The notes beneath the pieces are model-generated. The model was not told where the DNA came from, did no database searches, and saw only the letters and a program-made list of their open reading frames with translations. Position numbers and translations under genes: made by a program. A stretch of DNA of 64,000 bases from Arsenicicoccus dermatophilus (GTDB taxonomy: Bacteria; Actinomycetota; Actinomycetes; Actinomycetales; Dermatophilaceae), in the NCBI RefSeq assembly GCF_022568795.1, contig NZ_JAKZHU010000001.1:372001-436000 (forward strand), given 5' to 3'. Numbering within the stretch: position 1 is the stretch's first letter; the number at the start of each line of letters is the position of its first letter. This document shows, piece by piece, positions 15,482 through 23,927 of this stretch.

Positions 15482-16225
15482 TCAGCGGTGCGCCAGCCAC
15501 CAGGCGAGCCCGATGCCGGCCACAGCGACCGCTCGGCGGACGGTCCGCTCCGGCACGTGGTCCTGGAGCGCGGCGCCCAGGTGCCCGCCCGCCACGCACC
15601 CGAGGCCGAGTGCCACGGCCGCCCACCAGTGCACGACCCCGGACAGGGCGAACAGCACCGATGCCACGAGGTTGGTGACCGCCAGCAGCACCGACTTGAG
15701 GATCATCGAGCGGGCGAAGGTCTCCGTCGACGTCAGGAGCGCCACGGCCAGATAGATGGTTCCCGCGCCCGCGCCGAAGTATCCGCCGTACGTACTCATC
15801 CCCAGGACGCCCGCGAGATAGACCCAGCGCGGGGCCGTCCGCCCGCCCTGCGCCGCCCGCAGCCGCGGCGACAGCAGCACCAGCACCGAGGCGACCAGCA
15901 CCAGCCAGGGCACCACCGCCTCGAAGGATCCCTGGCCCCCGGCGAGCAGCAGACCACCACCGAGGAGGCCGCCCAGCGCCGACAGACCCAGCTGCGGCAG
16001 GAGGTCCCGTCGCCCGCCCTCCAGCAGCGTGGACGTCGACCGGGCCGCCGCGCCCGCCCCGATGCCGACCAGGCCGATGGTCTGGCTGACGTTGGCGGCG
16101 ACGGGGGACAGGCCGGCCGCGAGCATCGCCGGGAAGGACACCAGCGAGGCCATGCCCGTGAGGAAGCCGACCACCCCTGCCCCCATGCCGGCCACGACCA
16201 GCAGCAGGAAGGTCGACAGCGTCAT
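15482..16225 (-). CDS. TauE/SafE-family membrane protein (second copy)
   Basis: A 247-residue DUF81 membrane protein with about eight helices; signatures are GVVGFLTGMASLVSFPAMLA and STYGGYFGAGAGTIYLAVAL. It is distant from the TauE in the sulfur locus and has no CstR-type operator, so its substrate is unclear. The ATG within GCCGGTATG is chosen because it begins the first helix (MTLSTFLLLVV); a GTG ten codons upstream is the alternative. It is divergent from the histidine kinase gene. Confidence 0.85.
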   Translation of the reverse strand: MTLSTFLLLVVAGMGAGVVGFLTGMASLVSFPAMLAAGLSPVAANVSQTIGLVGIGAGAAARSTSTLLEGGRRDLLPQLGLSALGGLLGGGLLLAGGQGSFEAVVPWLVLVASVLVLLSPRLRAAQGGRTAPRWVYLAGVLGMSTYGGYFGAGAGTIYLAVALLTSTETFARSMILKSVLLAVTNLVASVLFALSGVVHWWAAVALGLGCVAGGHLGAALQDHVPERTVRRAVAVAGIGLAWWLAHR

Positions 16226-16333
16226 ACCGGCAGCATCGCAGACGACCTCATCCACCCCGCCCGAGGTGGGCCGGGCGGCGCCGCACCCGCCGTGACCAGG
16301 GAACCCTTCAGGCTGTGCTCAGCCGTCTGGTGA

Positions 16334-16349
16334 GACCGTGAGCACGGTC
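16334..16349. promoter_or_regulatory. Palindrome upstream of the histidine kinase
   Basis: GACCGTGAGCACGGTC: 7-bp arms with two central bases, in the 190-bp spacer between the second tauE and the kinase gene. It could be an operator; no direct link to a regulator is visible. Confidence 0.3.
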
Positions 16350-16416
16350 GGGGCCGCATCCCCCTCGCTGTCCTCGCGGCCCCGACCACCGTCTCGGAGC
16401 AGCGGAAGGGACCGAG

Positions 16417-17919
16417 GTGACCAGCACGCGGGTCGACGTGCCCGCCCCGCAGCGGTCCTCCTCGCCGCCTAGCCTGGCTCGTATGACGAGCCGCAGCGTC
16501 CTGCTCACCCGCCTCGGGCGGGCGTCGCTGCGCACCCGGATCCTCGTCGTCACCACCCTCATGGGTGCCCTGACCCTGACCGTGGCGCTCGCGGCCTACG
16601 CCCTCACCCTGGACCGGATCCTCTACGTCTCGGCCACGGCGGAGGCGTCCGACCGGGCGCAGGACGTCGCCGCCGAGCTCGCCGACGGTCAGACCGCCCA
16701 AGAGGCGTTGGCGGGTGCGCCCACCAACGGTGCCCTCGTGCAGCTCGTCGACCGGGCAGGGACGGTGATCGCCAGCTCCGACCCGGCGGTCGCCGACCAG
16801 CAGGTGGCCGACCTGCACCCCAGACCCGGGCAGACCCTCACCACCCAGGTGGACGGCGTGCAGCCCGACCCCAAGGACCCCTATGCGGTCGCGGCGCGCG
16901 GGCTCGCCCGGCCGACCGACGGCGCCGTGACGGTGCTCGTGGCTTCCCCGCTGCAGGTGGAGACCACGCTGGTCAAGGGGGCCACCGCCGCCCTCGGCTG
17001 CCTGGCCATGCTGCTGCTGGGCGGCTTGCTGTGGCTGATCGGCCGGGTCCTGGCGAGCGCCCTGGGCAAGGTCGAGCAGATCCGCGTCTCGGTGGCCGCG
17101 GTGGAGGCCGCGGGGTCGGTGACGCGGGTCCCCGTCCCGTCGGGCGGGGACGAGATCGCCCGCCTGGCCGAGACGATGAACGCCATGCTCGACCGCATCC
17201 AGCGGGCCGACGCCTCCCAGCGCGCCTTCGTCAGCGACGCGTCGCACGAGCTGCGCAGCCCGCTGACGACCATCCGCACCGTGGGGGAGACCTCGCCCGG
17301 CGGCATCGACGAGGAGGGCCGCCAGGTGGTGCTCGCCGAGACCCTGCGGATGCAGTCGCTGGTGGAGGACCTGCTGACCCTGGCGCGGGCCGACGACCCG
17401 GACCGCCGGTCCGCGCGGGAGGACGTGGACCTGGACGAGGTCGCTCTCGTCGAGGTGCGCCGGATGCGGGCGACCAGCGGGTTGACGGTGACCGCCCAGG
17501 TCGAGCCGGCTCGGGTCGTCGGGGACGCACGTCAGCTCACCCAGGTGCTGCGCAACCTCATGGACAACGCCGCCCGCCACGCCGCGACGGGCATCCGGGT
17601 GCGGCTCGCACGCGTCGACGACCTCGCCCTGCTCACGGTCGACAACGACGGCGCCCCCGTGCCGCCGGGCCAGCGCGAGGCGGTCTTCGACCGGTTCGCG
17701 CGCCTGCAGGACGCCCGGGACCGGGACTCCGGGGGCAGCGGGCTGGGGCTGGCGATCGTGCGCGCCCTGGTGACCGGGCACGGCGGCACCGCCTTCGCGA
17801 CCGAGGCCACCGACGGGTGGTGCCGTTTCCAGGTCGAGCTGCCCCTGCCCGGGGAGGACCGAGCCGTATGCCGACCCAGGTCTCCTCAGTCCGCCGCCGA
17901 CGTGGCCCGCAGCTGGTAG
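16417..17919 (+). CDS. Sensor histidine kinase
   Basis: A 500-residue membrane kinase (478 if the ATG at 16483 is used; the GTG at 16417 has the better GGAAGGG site). Two membrane helices (about 45-65 and 190-212) flank a periplasmic sensor of about 125 residues. A HAMP domain follows, then the H box DASHELRSPLTTIRT, the N box NLMDNAARH and the G box GGSGLGLAIVRAL. It autophosphorylates and passes phosphate to a response regulator, most likely the convergent OmpR-type gene, whose end overlaps this one by 34 bases. Signal unknown. Confidence 0.92.
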   Translation: MTSTRVDVPAPQRSSSPPSLARMTSRSVLLTRLGRASLRTRILVVTTLMGALTLTVALAAYALTLDRILYVSATAEASDRAQDVAAELADGQTAQEALAGAPTNGALVQLVDRAGTVIASSDPAVADQQVADLHPRPGQTLTTQVDGVQPDPKDPYAVAARGLARPTDGAVTVLVASPLQVETTLVKGATAALGCLAMLLLGGLLWLIGRVLASALGKVEQIRVSVAAVEAAGSVTRVPVPSGGDEIARLAETMNAMLDRIQRADASQRAFVSDASHELRSPLTTIRTVGETSPGGIDEEGRQVVLAETLRMQSLVEDLLTLARADDPDRRSAREDVDLDEVALVEVRRMRATSGLTVTAQVEPARVVGDARQLTQVLRNLMDNAARHAATGIRVRLARVDDLALLTVDNDGAPVPPGQREAVFDRFARLQDARDRDSGGSGLGLAIVRALVTGHGGTAFATEATDGWCRFQVELPLPGEDRAVCRPRSPQSAADVARSW

Positions 17920-18569
17920 CCAGCGCCGCGGAGGGTCACCAGCGAGTGCACGCCGAAAGGTGCGTCGATCTTCTTGCGCAGGTAGCCGACGTAGACCTCG
18001 ACGACGTTGTCGCCACCTTCGTAGCCCGGATCCCAGACGTTGTCCAGGATCTCGGCCTTGGACACGGCGTCGCCCTGTCGGCGCATCAGGAAGTGCAGGA
18101 GCGCGAACTCCTTGGCGGTCAGGGTGATCGGGGTCCCAGCGCGGGTCACGGCGTGTCTCGCGGGGTCCAGCTCGAGATCGCCCGCGCGCAAGACCGTGGG
18201 CCGCTCCGGCGCGCCTCGGCGCACGAGCGCCCGCAGCCGCGCCACGAGCACCACGAAGCTGAAGGGCTTGGTGAGGTAGTCGTCGGCCCCCAGGTCGAGG
18301 GCGTCGGCCAGGTCGTACTCCCCGTCCTTGGCGGTGAGCATGAGCACCGGTGTCCACACGTCGGCGGCGCGCAGGTTGCGGACCACGTCGTAGCCGTGCC
18401 GGCCGGGCAGCATGATGTCCAGGACGATCACGTCGTAGGCCTGGTCGGTCGCCAGGAACTGCCCGGTGACCCCGTCGTGCGCGACGTCGACCACGAAACC
18501 CTCACGGGTGAGGCCGCGGCGGACGGCCTCGGCGATGTTGACCTCGTCCTCGACCAGCAGGACCTTCAT
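17886..18569 (-). CDS. OmpR/PhoB-family response regulator
   Basis: A 227-residue response regulator. The receiver domain has the acidic pair E7/D8, the phospho-acceptor D51 in VIVLDIMLPG, and K101 in LTKPF. The C-terminal winged helix includes TLTAKEFALLHFLMRR, GDNVVEVYVGYLRKKID and TLRGAGYQLRA. A GGAGG site precedes the ATG. It is arranged tail to tail with the kinase rather than in the usual tandem, and the coding ends overlap (17886-17919), so the two transcripts must be antisense at their 3' ends. Confidence 0.93.
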   Translation of the reverse strand: MKVLLVEDEVNIAEAVRRGLTREGFVVDVAHDGVTGQFLATDQAYDVIVLDIMLPGRHGYDVVRNLRAADVWTPVLMLTAKDGEYDLADALDLGADDYLTKPFSFVVLVARLRALVRRGAPERPTVLRAGDLELDPARHAVTRAGTPITLTAKEFALLHFLMRRQGDAVSKAEILDNVWDPGYEGGDNVVEVYVGYLRKKIDAPFGVHSLVTLRGAGYQLRATSAAD

Positions 18570-18650
18570 GCGGCACCTCCTTCGTGCCCCACCACCGTAG
18601 GCCACCGAGGCCGGCGGCCCGCTGTCACGACGTCGTGGTGCGAGGTCGAC

Positions 18651-19024
18651 ATGATCCATCACGAGGCCGTGGGACGAGCCGCGCTCGGGGCCCTGGTCGG
18701 CACCCTGTCGGTCGCGGCCTCGTGGACTCGCGTGCACCTCACCTGCACGATGCGACATGCGCGGGCGCACTTCGGGGCAGCGACGGGCGCGGGGTGGACG
18801 TCAACGGCACGACGGACCCCGACTACCAGGACGTCGCCTACCTCGCCTGGACGCTGGCCATGTGCTACCAGGTCTCGGACACCGCCATCACCACGAAGTG
18901 GGTGCGGCGGCTGGCGCTTCGCCACGCGATCGTGAGCTATCTGGTGGGGGCGGTCGTCGTGGGCACGACCCTCGACCTGGTGGTCCAGATCGCCTCGACC
19001 ACACTGGGTGGCGGGGGCGGCTGA
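18651..19024 (+). pseudogene. DUF1345 membrane protein remnant, truncated and frameshifted
   Basis: From the ATG at 18651 one frame encodes GALVGTLSVAASWTRVHLTC and TMRHARAHF; from about 18775 a different frame encodes GVDVNGTTDPDYQDVAYLAW, CYQVSDTAITTKWVRR and LRHAIVSYLVGAVVVGTTLD. Together these are the C-terminal half of a DUF1345 protein. The frames differ by one base, consistent with a one-base loss in the GGGG tract near 18774. The N-terminal half is absent. The gene looks dead. Confidence 0.75.
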
Positions 19025-19281
19025 ATCTGAGATCGCGCCAGGTCGCGTCCCCGGATGGAGCAGCCGACCACGAAGCGGGAACAGGTTTCGCCAGGTTGTG
19101 CCCACGACGACGCTACGCACGGGTAGCAAGGAGTTGCTGTGCGAGGTCAATTCCGCCCCATTCGGGTGGAAAGTCTGTTTTGAACGTTAATCGCCCTGGT
19201 CAGAGCACCTGTACGGCGCAATGGTGAGCAGGTCATTCCTCTTGCGCCTCCAGAGCGCAAACTCGCTGAAAGGCACCCGCC

Positions 19282-20589
19282 GTGCGCGCTCGTCCTCTTC
19301 CTGTAACACTCGCGCTGGCGCTCAGCGCCGCATCGACCATCGGTGGCCTCACGGTCGCTCCGGCCGCCCACGCCGACGACCGGGCCGAGGCCCTCATCAC
19401 CAGCACGTTCCCCACCCGCGAGATCGCCTTCTCCAACCACGGCGAGGCGCGTCCGGCCTATGTGGGTCTGGACCTGGATGGCGACCGTGAGGTGGACCGC
19501 TGGGCCTACTGCATCGAGCCGGACGTCCCGCTGTCCGATGGTGTCCTCAACCGGGAGAAGCGGCTGACGACCTACCAGCTCAGCAACTACAAGATCGCCG
19601 ACAAGGGCCGGCTGCGCTGGGTCATCGACCACGGGTTCGGCTCGGCCAGCATGTCCACGCTCGCCGACAAGATCGGCGTGGACATCTCCGACGCCAGCTC
19701 GACGAAGGTCCAGTCGGCCATGGTTCACGCCACCGCGGCCGCCGTCTGGCACTTCTCCAGCGGCCTCAACGTGAGCAAGAACTTCACGTTCGACTCCCGG
19801 ACCGTCGGCGAGGCCAAGGTCACCAACGAGGTCTTCACCAAGACCTACGAGTACCTCCTGAAGGCGAGCAGCTCGTCCACCAACGGCATGTTCGTGTGGG
19901 ACACCCTCCCGGACGAGGGGCGCTCCCAGGGCGTCATCGACATCCACCCCGACAAGCCGGTCCCCACGCCGAAGCCCACCGAGACGCCGAAGCCGACCCC
20001 CACGGAGACGCCGAAGCCCACCGAGACGCCGAAGCCCACGCCCCCGTGCCCGAAGCCGGAGCCGTGCCCCACCGACACGCCCACTCCGACGCCCACGGAC
20101 ACGCCCCCCTGCCCCAAGCCGGAGCCGTGCCCCACCGACACGCCCACTCCGACGCCCACGGACACGCCCCCCTGCCCCAAGCCGGAGCCGTGCCCCACCG
20201 ACACGCCCACTCCGACGCCGACCGACACGCCGTCGCCCGAGCCCACCAAGACCGGTACGCCGACCCCGAAGCCGACCGACACGCCCACCAACCCGGGCCC
20301 GACGGTGACGGCTCCGTCCGTCGTCGTGCCGCCGGCCCCTGAGGTCGAGGTCATCTGCGGCCCCGACAACGACCGCGTCATCACCGGTGCCACCCCCGGT
20401 GTCGACTGGGTCATCTCCGACTGGAGCAAGGGTTCGATCACGGTCGTCGCCAAGCCGCAGCCCGGCACGAAGTTCGACAAGTCGGCCAAGACCTCCTGGA
20501 CCTTCACCGACCAGAACACCCCCTGTTCGCCCGAGGTGCCGACCAACCCCAGCACCCCGGACGTGCCGATCTTCAACAGCGGCCTGTGA
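19282..20589 (+). CDS. Secreted thioester-domain (TED) adhesin-like protein with Pro-rich stalk
   Basis: A 435-residue exported protein: signal peptide (1-31), a TED-type domain (about 32-205), a Pro/Thr stalk with three perfect 21-residue repeats (254-316), and a small C-terminal domain ending without LPXTG or membrane helix. TED proteins form a Cys-Gln thioester that reacts with host or surface amines. The Cys is present (C77 in [10 protein letters not shown]), but the usual TQxA(I/V)W motif reads ATAAAVW, with Ala152 in place of Gln. The GTG start has GAAAGG upstream. Hairpins follow directly. Confidence 0.8.
   Translation: MRARPLPVTLALALSAASTIGGLTVAPAAHADDRAEALITSTFPTREIAFSNHGEARPAYVGLDLDGDREVDRWAYCIEPDVPLSDGVLNREKRLTTYQLSNYKIADKGRLRWVIDHGFGSASMSTLADKIGVDISDASSTKVQSAMVHATAAAVWHFSSGLNVSKNFTFDSRTVGEAKVTNEVFTKTYEYLLKASSSSTNGMFVWDTLPDEGRSQGVIDIHPDKPVPTPKPTETPKPTPTETPKPTETPKPTPPCPKPEPCPTDTPTPTPTDTPPCPKPEPCPTDTPTPTPTDTPPCPKPEPCPTDTPTPTPTDTPSPEPTKTGTPTPKPTDTPTNPGPTVTAPSVVVPPAPEVEVICGPDNDRVITGATPGVDWVISDWSKGSITVVAKPQPGTKFDKSAKTSWTFTDQNTPCSPEVPTNPSTPDVPIFNSGL
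20041..20229 (+). repeat. Three 63-bp tandem repeats in the stalk
   Basis: Units 20041-20103, 20104-20166 and 20167-20229 encode [20 protein letters not shown] plus T each. They contain two cysteines per unit, unusual for a Pro-rich spacer. Coding repeats in phase, not CRISPR. Confidence 0.95.
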
Positions 20590-20603
20590 TCCCAGCAGCT
20601 GAC

Positions 20604-20647
20604 TGACGGGTGTGCCCCGGGCCGACCGGCCCGGGGCACACCCGTCA
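20604..20647. terminator. Perfect 20-bp hairpin, first of three
   Basis: Arms 20604-20623 and 20628-20647 are exact complements with a 4-nt loop, 15 bases after the adhesin stop. A strong terminator for the rightward gene. Confidence 0.9.
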
Positions 20648-20664
20648 CGGCTACCTGCCGTGCA

Positions 20665-20706
20665 CGACGAGGGGCCTGACGCCATACGGCGTCAGGCCCC
20701 TCGTCG
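20665..20706. terminator. Perfect 19-bp hairpin, second of three
   Basis: Arms 20665-20683 and 20688-20706, 4-nt loop. It lies between the convergent adhesin and sortase genes and can work in both directions. Confidence 0.85.
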
Positions 20707-20716
20707 CAATCCGGTC

Positions 20717-20757
20717 CGGACACCCCCGAGCCGCCGTCAGCGGCTCGGGGGCGTCCG
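20717..20757. terminator. 17-bp hairpin, third of three
   Basis: Arms 20717-20733 and 20741-20757 with one A-C mismatch, six bases from the stop of the leftward sortase-like gene, for which it is the natural terminator. Confidence 0.8.
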
Positions 20758-20762
20758 ACGAC

Positions 20763-21323
20763 TCACGCGGCCACGAGCCGGGCGATGTCGTTGTGGGTGT
20801 CGTTGGTGACCTCGCAGGTGATCAGGCCCAGCTGGCGGGCCCCCGAGCTCGCGGTGACCCAGGCGGGGAGCTTGCGCTTGTCGACGCCAGGCAGGACCTC
20901 CGCGACCTTCCAGGTGCGGCCGCCGATGGTGGCAGTGTCGCCCACCTTGAGCCGGCGGACGTCCTCCAGCGCTCCCTTGCTGGAGGGGTCCTTGGTGGAG
21001 TGCCCGACGATGATCGTGGTCCCCGCGGCGGCGTCCATGGGCTGGCTGCCCGTCCACCGGCAGACGGATCGGATGTCCGGCGGCGGCGTCACCATCTTGT
21101 TGCGCGTCGAGCACTCCTTGACCGGCGCACTGACCGACAGTGCAGGCATGCTGAGGACGTTGGGGTCGCCCTGCGGCGCCGCGCTCGACGGTGCCGTCCC
21201 CCCAGCGGTCGTCGTGGACGCCGGGGCGGCGGCGGTGCTCGTGGTGGTGGACGTGGCAGCACTGCTGCAGCCCGCCGCCAGGAGGGCGAGCGTCGTGGCA
21301 AGGGCGGGTAGACCGCGGTTCAT
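20763..21323 (-). CDS. Class F-type sortase-domain lipoprotein
   Basis: A 186-residue protein with a lipoprotein signal (LALLAAGCSS, acylated C at about 19), a Ser/Thr/Ala-rich linker and a class F-type sortase domain. The sortase His is in TIIVGHSTKD, the active Cys in GLITCEVTND, and an Arg follows (IARLV). Sortases attach surface proteins to the wall, yet the adjacent adhesin shows no sorting signal. GGAG precedes the ATG. In actinobacteria many class F sortases have unknown substrates. It converges on the TED protein. Confidence 0.8.
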   Translation of the reverse strand: MNRGLPALATTLALLAAGCSSAATSTTTSTAAAPASTTTAGGTAPSSAAPQGDPNVLSMPALSVSAPVKECSTRNKMVTPPPDIRSVCRWTGSQPMDAAAGTTIIVGHSTKDPSSKGALEDVRRLKVGDTATIGGRTWKVAEVLPGVDKRKLPAWVTASSGARQLGLITCEVTNDTHNDIARLVAA

Positions 21324-21527
21324 CAAGGACTCCTCTGGGCGCAGTGGCCTCGACCAGGGACACGGGAGGCCTGGTCGCACGCTAGCGACCGATCGGCATC
21401 GTCAGTAGTCCCAGGTCATCCCTGGCGTCCATGACCACGCGGGCGGCCCCACGGCGCTGCGGGAGGCAACCGCGTGAACGCGCAGCGCACACGCCTTCGT
21501 GCTGGTCCCGGCCCCGGCGCGAACGGG

Positions 21528-22181
21528 TCACAGACTCGCGAGAAGGCGCTTCATCTCGTCGATCTCGGGCTGCTGGCTGGCGAGGACGCTCTGCGCCAGC
21601 TGCTTGCTCGCGGCGTCCTGGCCCTGCTCGAGCTCGTCCTGGGCCATGACCAGCGCGCCCTGGTGGTGGGCGATCATCGAGGTGAGGAACTCCTTGTCGA
21701 AGGCCTTGCCGCTCAGGCCCTTCAGGGTCACCATGACCTGGGCCTGGGACGTGCCGTTCATGTCCATGCCGGGCATCTCCATGCCCGCGTGGGGATTCTG
21801 CGTCGACTCGCCCCAAGACGTCAGCCATCCCTTCATCCGGACGATCTCCGGCTGCTGGGCGGCGGCGATCCGCCCCGCGAGGGCCTTGACCTCGGGGCTG
21901 CCGGCGCGGGTGGCCGCGAGGGCCGACATGTCCAGCGCGCCCTGGTGGTGGGCGATCATCATCTGGCTGAACATCGTGTCCGCGGCGTTGTGGGCGCCGG
22001 TGGTGGCCGCCGAGGTGGATCCGGTGGGCGACCCCGAGGTGGCCGTGGCCGAGGCTGCCGTCGTCGTGGCCACGGAGGAGGTGGTCGCCGTGCGGATGGC
22101 GTCCCTAGACCCGCCGCAGCCGGCAAGGGTCGCGGTGGCCAGGGCGGCGACGGCGAGGGTGCGAACTGTGGAGTGCGGCAT
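21528..22181 (-). CDS. DUF305 lipoprotein
   Basis: A 217-residue lipoprotein: signal with lipobox LATATLAGCGG, a Thr/Ser/Ala linker, then a duplicated DUF305 four-helix domain with MIAHHQGALDMSALAA and MIAHHQGALVMAQDEL, and a Met/His-rich segment NPHAGMEMPGMDMNG between. DUF305 proteins are ferritin-like and associated with copper or other metal handling at the cell surface. The ATG is poorly served by a ribosome site. The 204 bases between this stop and the sortase start contain nothing I can name. Confidence 0.85.
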   Translation of the reverse strand: MPHSTVRTLAVAALATATLAGCGGSRDAIRTATTSSVATTTAASATATSGSPTGSTSAATTGAHNAADTMFSQMMIAHHQGALDMSALAATRAGSPEVKALAGRIAAAQQPEIVRMKGWLTSWGESTQNPHAGMEMPGMDMNGTSQAQVMVTLKGLSGKAFDKEFLTSMIAHHQGALVMAQDELEQGQDAASKQLAQSVLASQQPEIDEMKRLLASL

Positions 22182-22273
22182 ACCCAGAAGGATGCGGCCT
22201 GCGGGGTCCTGGTGGGGTCTTGTCCCGCCGTGAGCTGCCACCCGGATCCGATCGGCGTGCGCCCCGGCGGCCC

Positions 22274-23414
22274 CCTAGGTGTAACTCGGCAGGACGTTGT
22301 TGACGCTGGTTTTGGGGCGTGAGGCTGGGGGCTTGCCGCCAGCGGCTGTGTGGGGGCGATGGTAGTTGTAGTGGTTGACCCACCCGGCGATGCCGTTGCG
22401 ACGTTGCTGCTCGCTGGTCCAGGGGCGGGCGTAAAGGACCTCGCTGCTCATCAGGCCTTGGTAGCGCTCGACCTTGCCGTTGTGCTTAGGCGTGTAGGGG
22501 CGGATCCGTTGATGGCGTGAGGCGAACGAGGCGGCGTGACGGGCGAAGTGCTTGGACGTGTAGGCGGGCCCGTTGTCGGTGACGATCCGCGTGTAGCGGG
22601 TGATGCCGTGGGCGCGGAAGAACACTCGGGCGCGGGACAGGAACGCGACCACGGTGGCGGCGGTCTCGTCGTCGTGGCACTCGGTGTAGGCCAGGCGGGA
22701 GAACCCGTCAACGGCGGAGTGGATGTACGTGTACCCGGCACGGGTGCCCTTCCTGCCGGTGGCGCGGGCGGCGCGGTCGGCTGCTTTGTCTTGCTCGCTG
22801 CCGCGTCCGTGGACCCGCCAGCCGCCACCGTCGGGGATGCGGGCGGCTTTCTTCACGTCGAGATGGATCATGTGTCCGGGGTAGCGGGCGGTGATCGTGC
22901 CGGGCGCGCGGAGGGGTTCGCCGTCGGCGTCGAGCCATGACAGGCGAGGCAGCCCGACTCGGTGCAGGATCCGGGAGACCGTGCACGCGGCGATCGTGAC
23001 GCCCTCGGCGGCGAGGTCGGCGGCGATCCGCGTGGCCGAGCGCTTCTTCTTGCGCAGCTCGATGACCCGGTCCACGACGTTCTGAGGCGTCTGGGTGGGG
23101 CGCCGGTGGGGTGCGCTGGAGCGGTCGAGCAGTCCGGCCTGCCCGTACTCGCGGTAGCGGTTCACCCACCTCGACAGGCACTGGCGTGACACGCCTGCTT
23201 CCGCGGCGACGTGGGCGATGGGGCGGTGCTGACAACGCAGCACGAGCCGGTGACGACCCTCGGGTGTCAGGGGCGCGTTACGGTGGGGCACAGGGCAGGT
23301 CCTTCGAGATCGGCTATACGAGTTGCTTGGTCGCTACTCATGGTGCCGCCGACGGACCTGCCCGTCCTCAACCCCGGCCCCGCGTCAACAACCTCCTGCA
23401 CCGCAACACCTAGG
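22274..23414 (-). mobile_element. IS481-family insertion sequence with CCTAGG target duplication
   Basis: The element proper is 22280-23408 (1129 bp). Terminal inverted repeats of 27 bp (22280-22306 and 23382-23408) match at 21 positions and begin TGT. Both flanks are CCTAGG (22274-22279, 23409-23414), the NCTAGN 6-bp target expected for IS481. Ends, gene and duplication are all intact, so it may be active. It lies 10 bases before the Imm51 start codon. Confidence 0.92.
22275..23291 (-). CDS. IS481-family transposase
   Basis: A 338-residue DDE transposase. An N-terminal helix-turn-helix (HVAAEAGVSRQCLSRWVNRY) precedes the rve catalytic core with HLDVKK (first Asp), VTDNGPAYTS (second Asp) and KHNGKVERYQ (Glu). 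The C terminus reads NNVLPSYT and the stop TAG (22275-22277) is supplied by the CCTAGG target site rather than by the element. Full length. It transposes the element that contains it. Confidence 0.95.
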   Translation of the reverse strand: MPHRNAPLTPEGRHRLVLRCQHRPIAHVAAEAGVSRQCLSRWVNRYREYGQAGLLDRSSAPHRRPTQTPQNVVDRVIELRKKKRSATRIAADLAAEGVTIAACTVSRILHRVGLPRLSWLDADGEPLRAPGTITARYPGHMIHLDVKKAARIPDGGGWRVHGRGSEQDKAADRAARATGRKGTRAGYTYIHSAVDGFSRLAYTECHDDETAATVVAFLSRARVFFRAHGITRYTRIVTDNGPAYTSKHFARHAASFASRHQRIRPYTPKHNGKVERYQGLMSSEVLYARPWTSEQQRRNGIAGWVNHYNYHRPHTAAGGKPPASRPKTSVNNVLPSYT

Positions 23415-23423
23415 CTGACGAGC

Positions 23424-23744
23424 ATGACGCGGATGCGGCTCGATGCCATCGACGGACGCCACCTCCTGGAGCTGGACTGCGGCGAGCTGCCCGTCGACGA
23501 GGTCGTCATGGCCGCCGGCCACGAGCCGAACGGTGACTTCTGGGACGGCATCGCGACCCTCCTCGCCCCCGAGGTGGTGCAGCGGCTGGAGCTGGACTCC
23601 GAGGGTGGCATGTTCTGCGCGTATGGCGCGCGCGCCGATCTGGAGCAGCTGCAGTCCCTCATCGAGCCGGTGCTGACCGATGGCGAGGCGATCGGCGGCC
23701 TTCTGGACCGGGCCGCAGCCGAGGGCTTCGAGTTCGACGCCTGA
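23424..23744 (+). CDS. Imm51-family immunity protein
   Basis: A 106-residue acidic protein with the Imm51 pattern GHEPNGDFWDGIATLLAP and LDSEGGMFCAYGARADLEQL. Imm51 proteins are predicted antitoxins of polymorphic toxin systems. No toxin gene is visible nearby, so it may be an orphan. IS481 inserted 10 bases before its ATG has separated it from its original promoter, so expression now depends on the element's transcription or an outward promoter. Confidence 0.75.
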   Translation: MTRMRLDAIDGRHLLELDCGELPVDEVVMAAGHEPNGDFWDGIATLLAPEVVQRLELDSEGGMFCAYGARADLEQLQSLIEPVLTDGEAIGGLLDRAAAEGFEFDA

Positions 23745-23927
23745 CCCCGGCGTCCGAGCACGTTCGCTCCGCGGGACGCGACGTGCCCGAGCGGATCGCG
23801 ATCGCCGAGGGCGAGGGTGACCTCTCGCTCGACGCGTGGCGGCAGGAGCACGCTGCCCGCTGTGCGCCGCACCTGCGGTCAGGTGGCTGTGGGGTTAGGG
23901 GGCGGGAATGGATCCGGCATACCAGGA

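Noticed and set aside
16258-16416. Possible small gene in the spacer before the histidine kinase
   Set aside because: No frame shows a start, ribosome site and protein-like composition together.
19025-19281. Possible small gene upstream of the TED protein
   Set aside because: Composition is less GC-rich and frames lack protein-like sequence; it looks like a promoter region.
20041-20229. Regular 63-bp repeats considered as a CRISPR array
   Set aside because: There are no unique spacers; the units are back to back, in phase, and encode a Pro-rich stalk.
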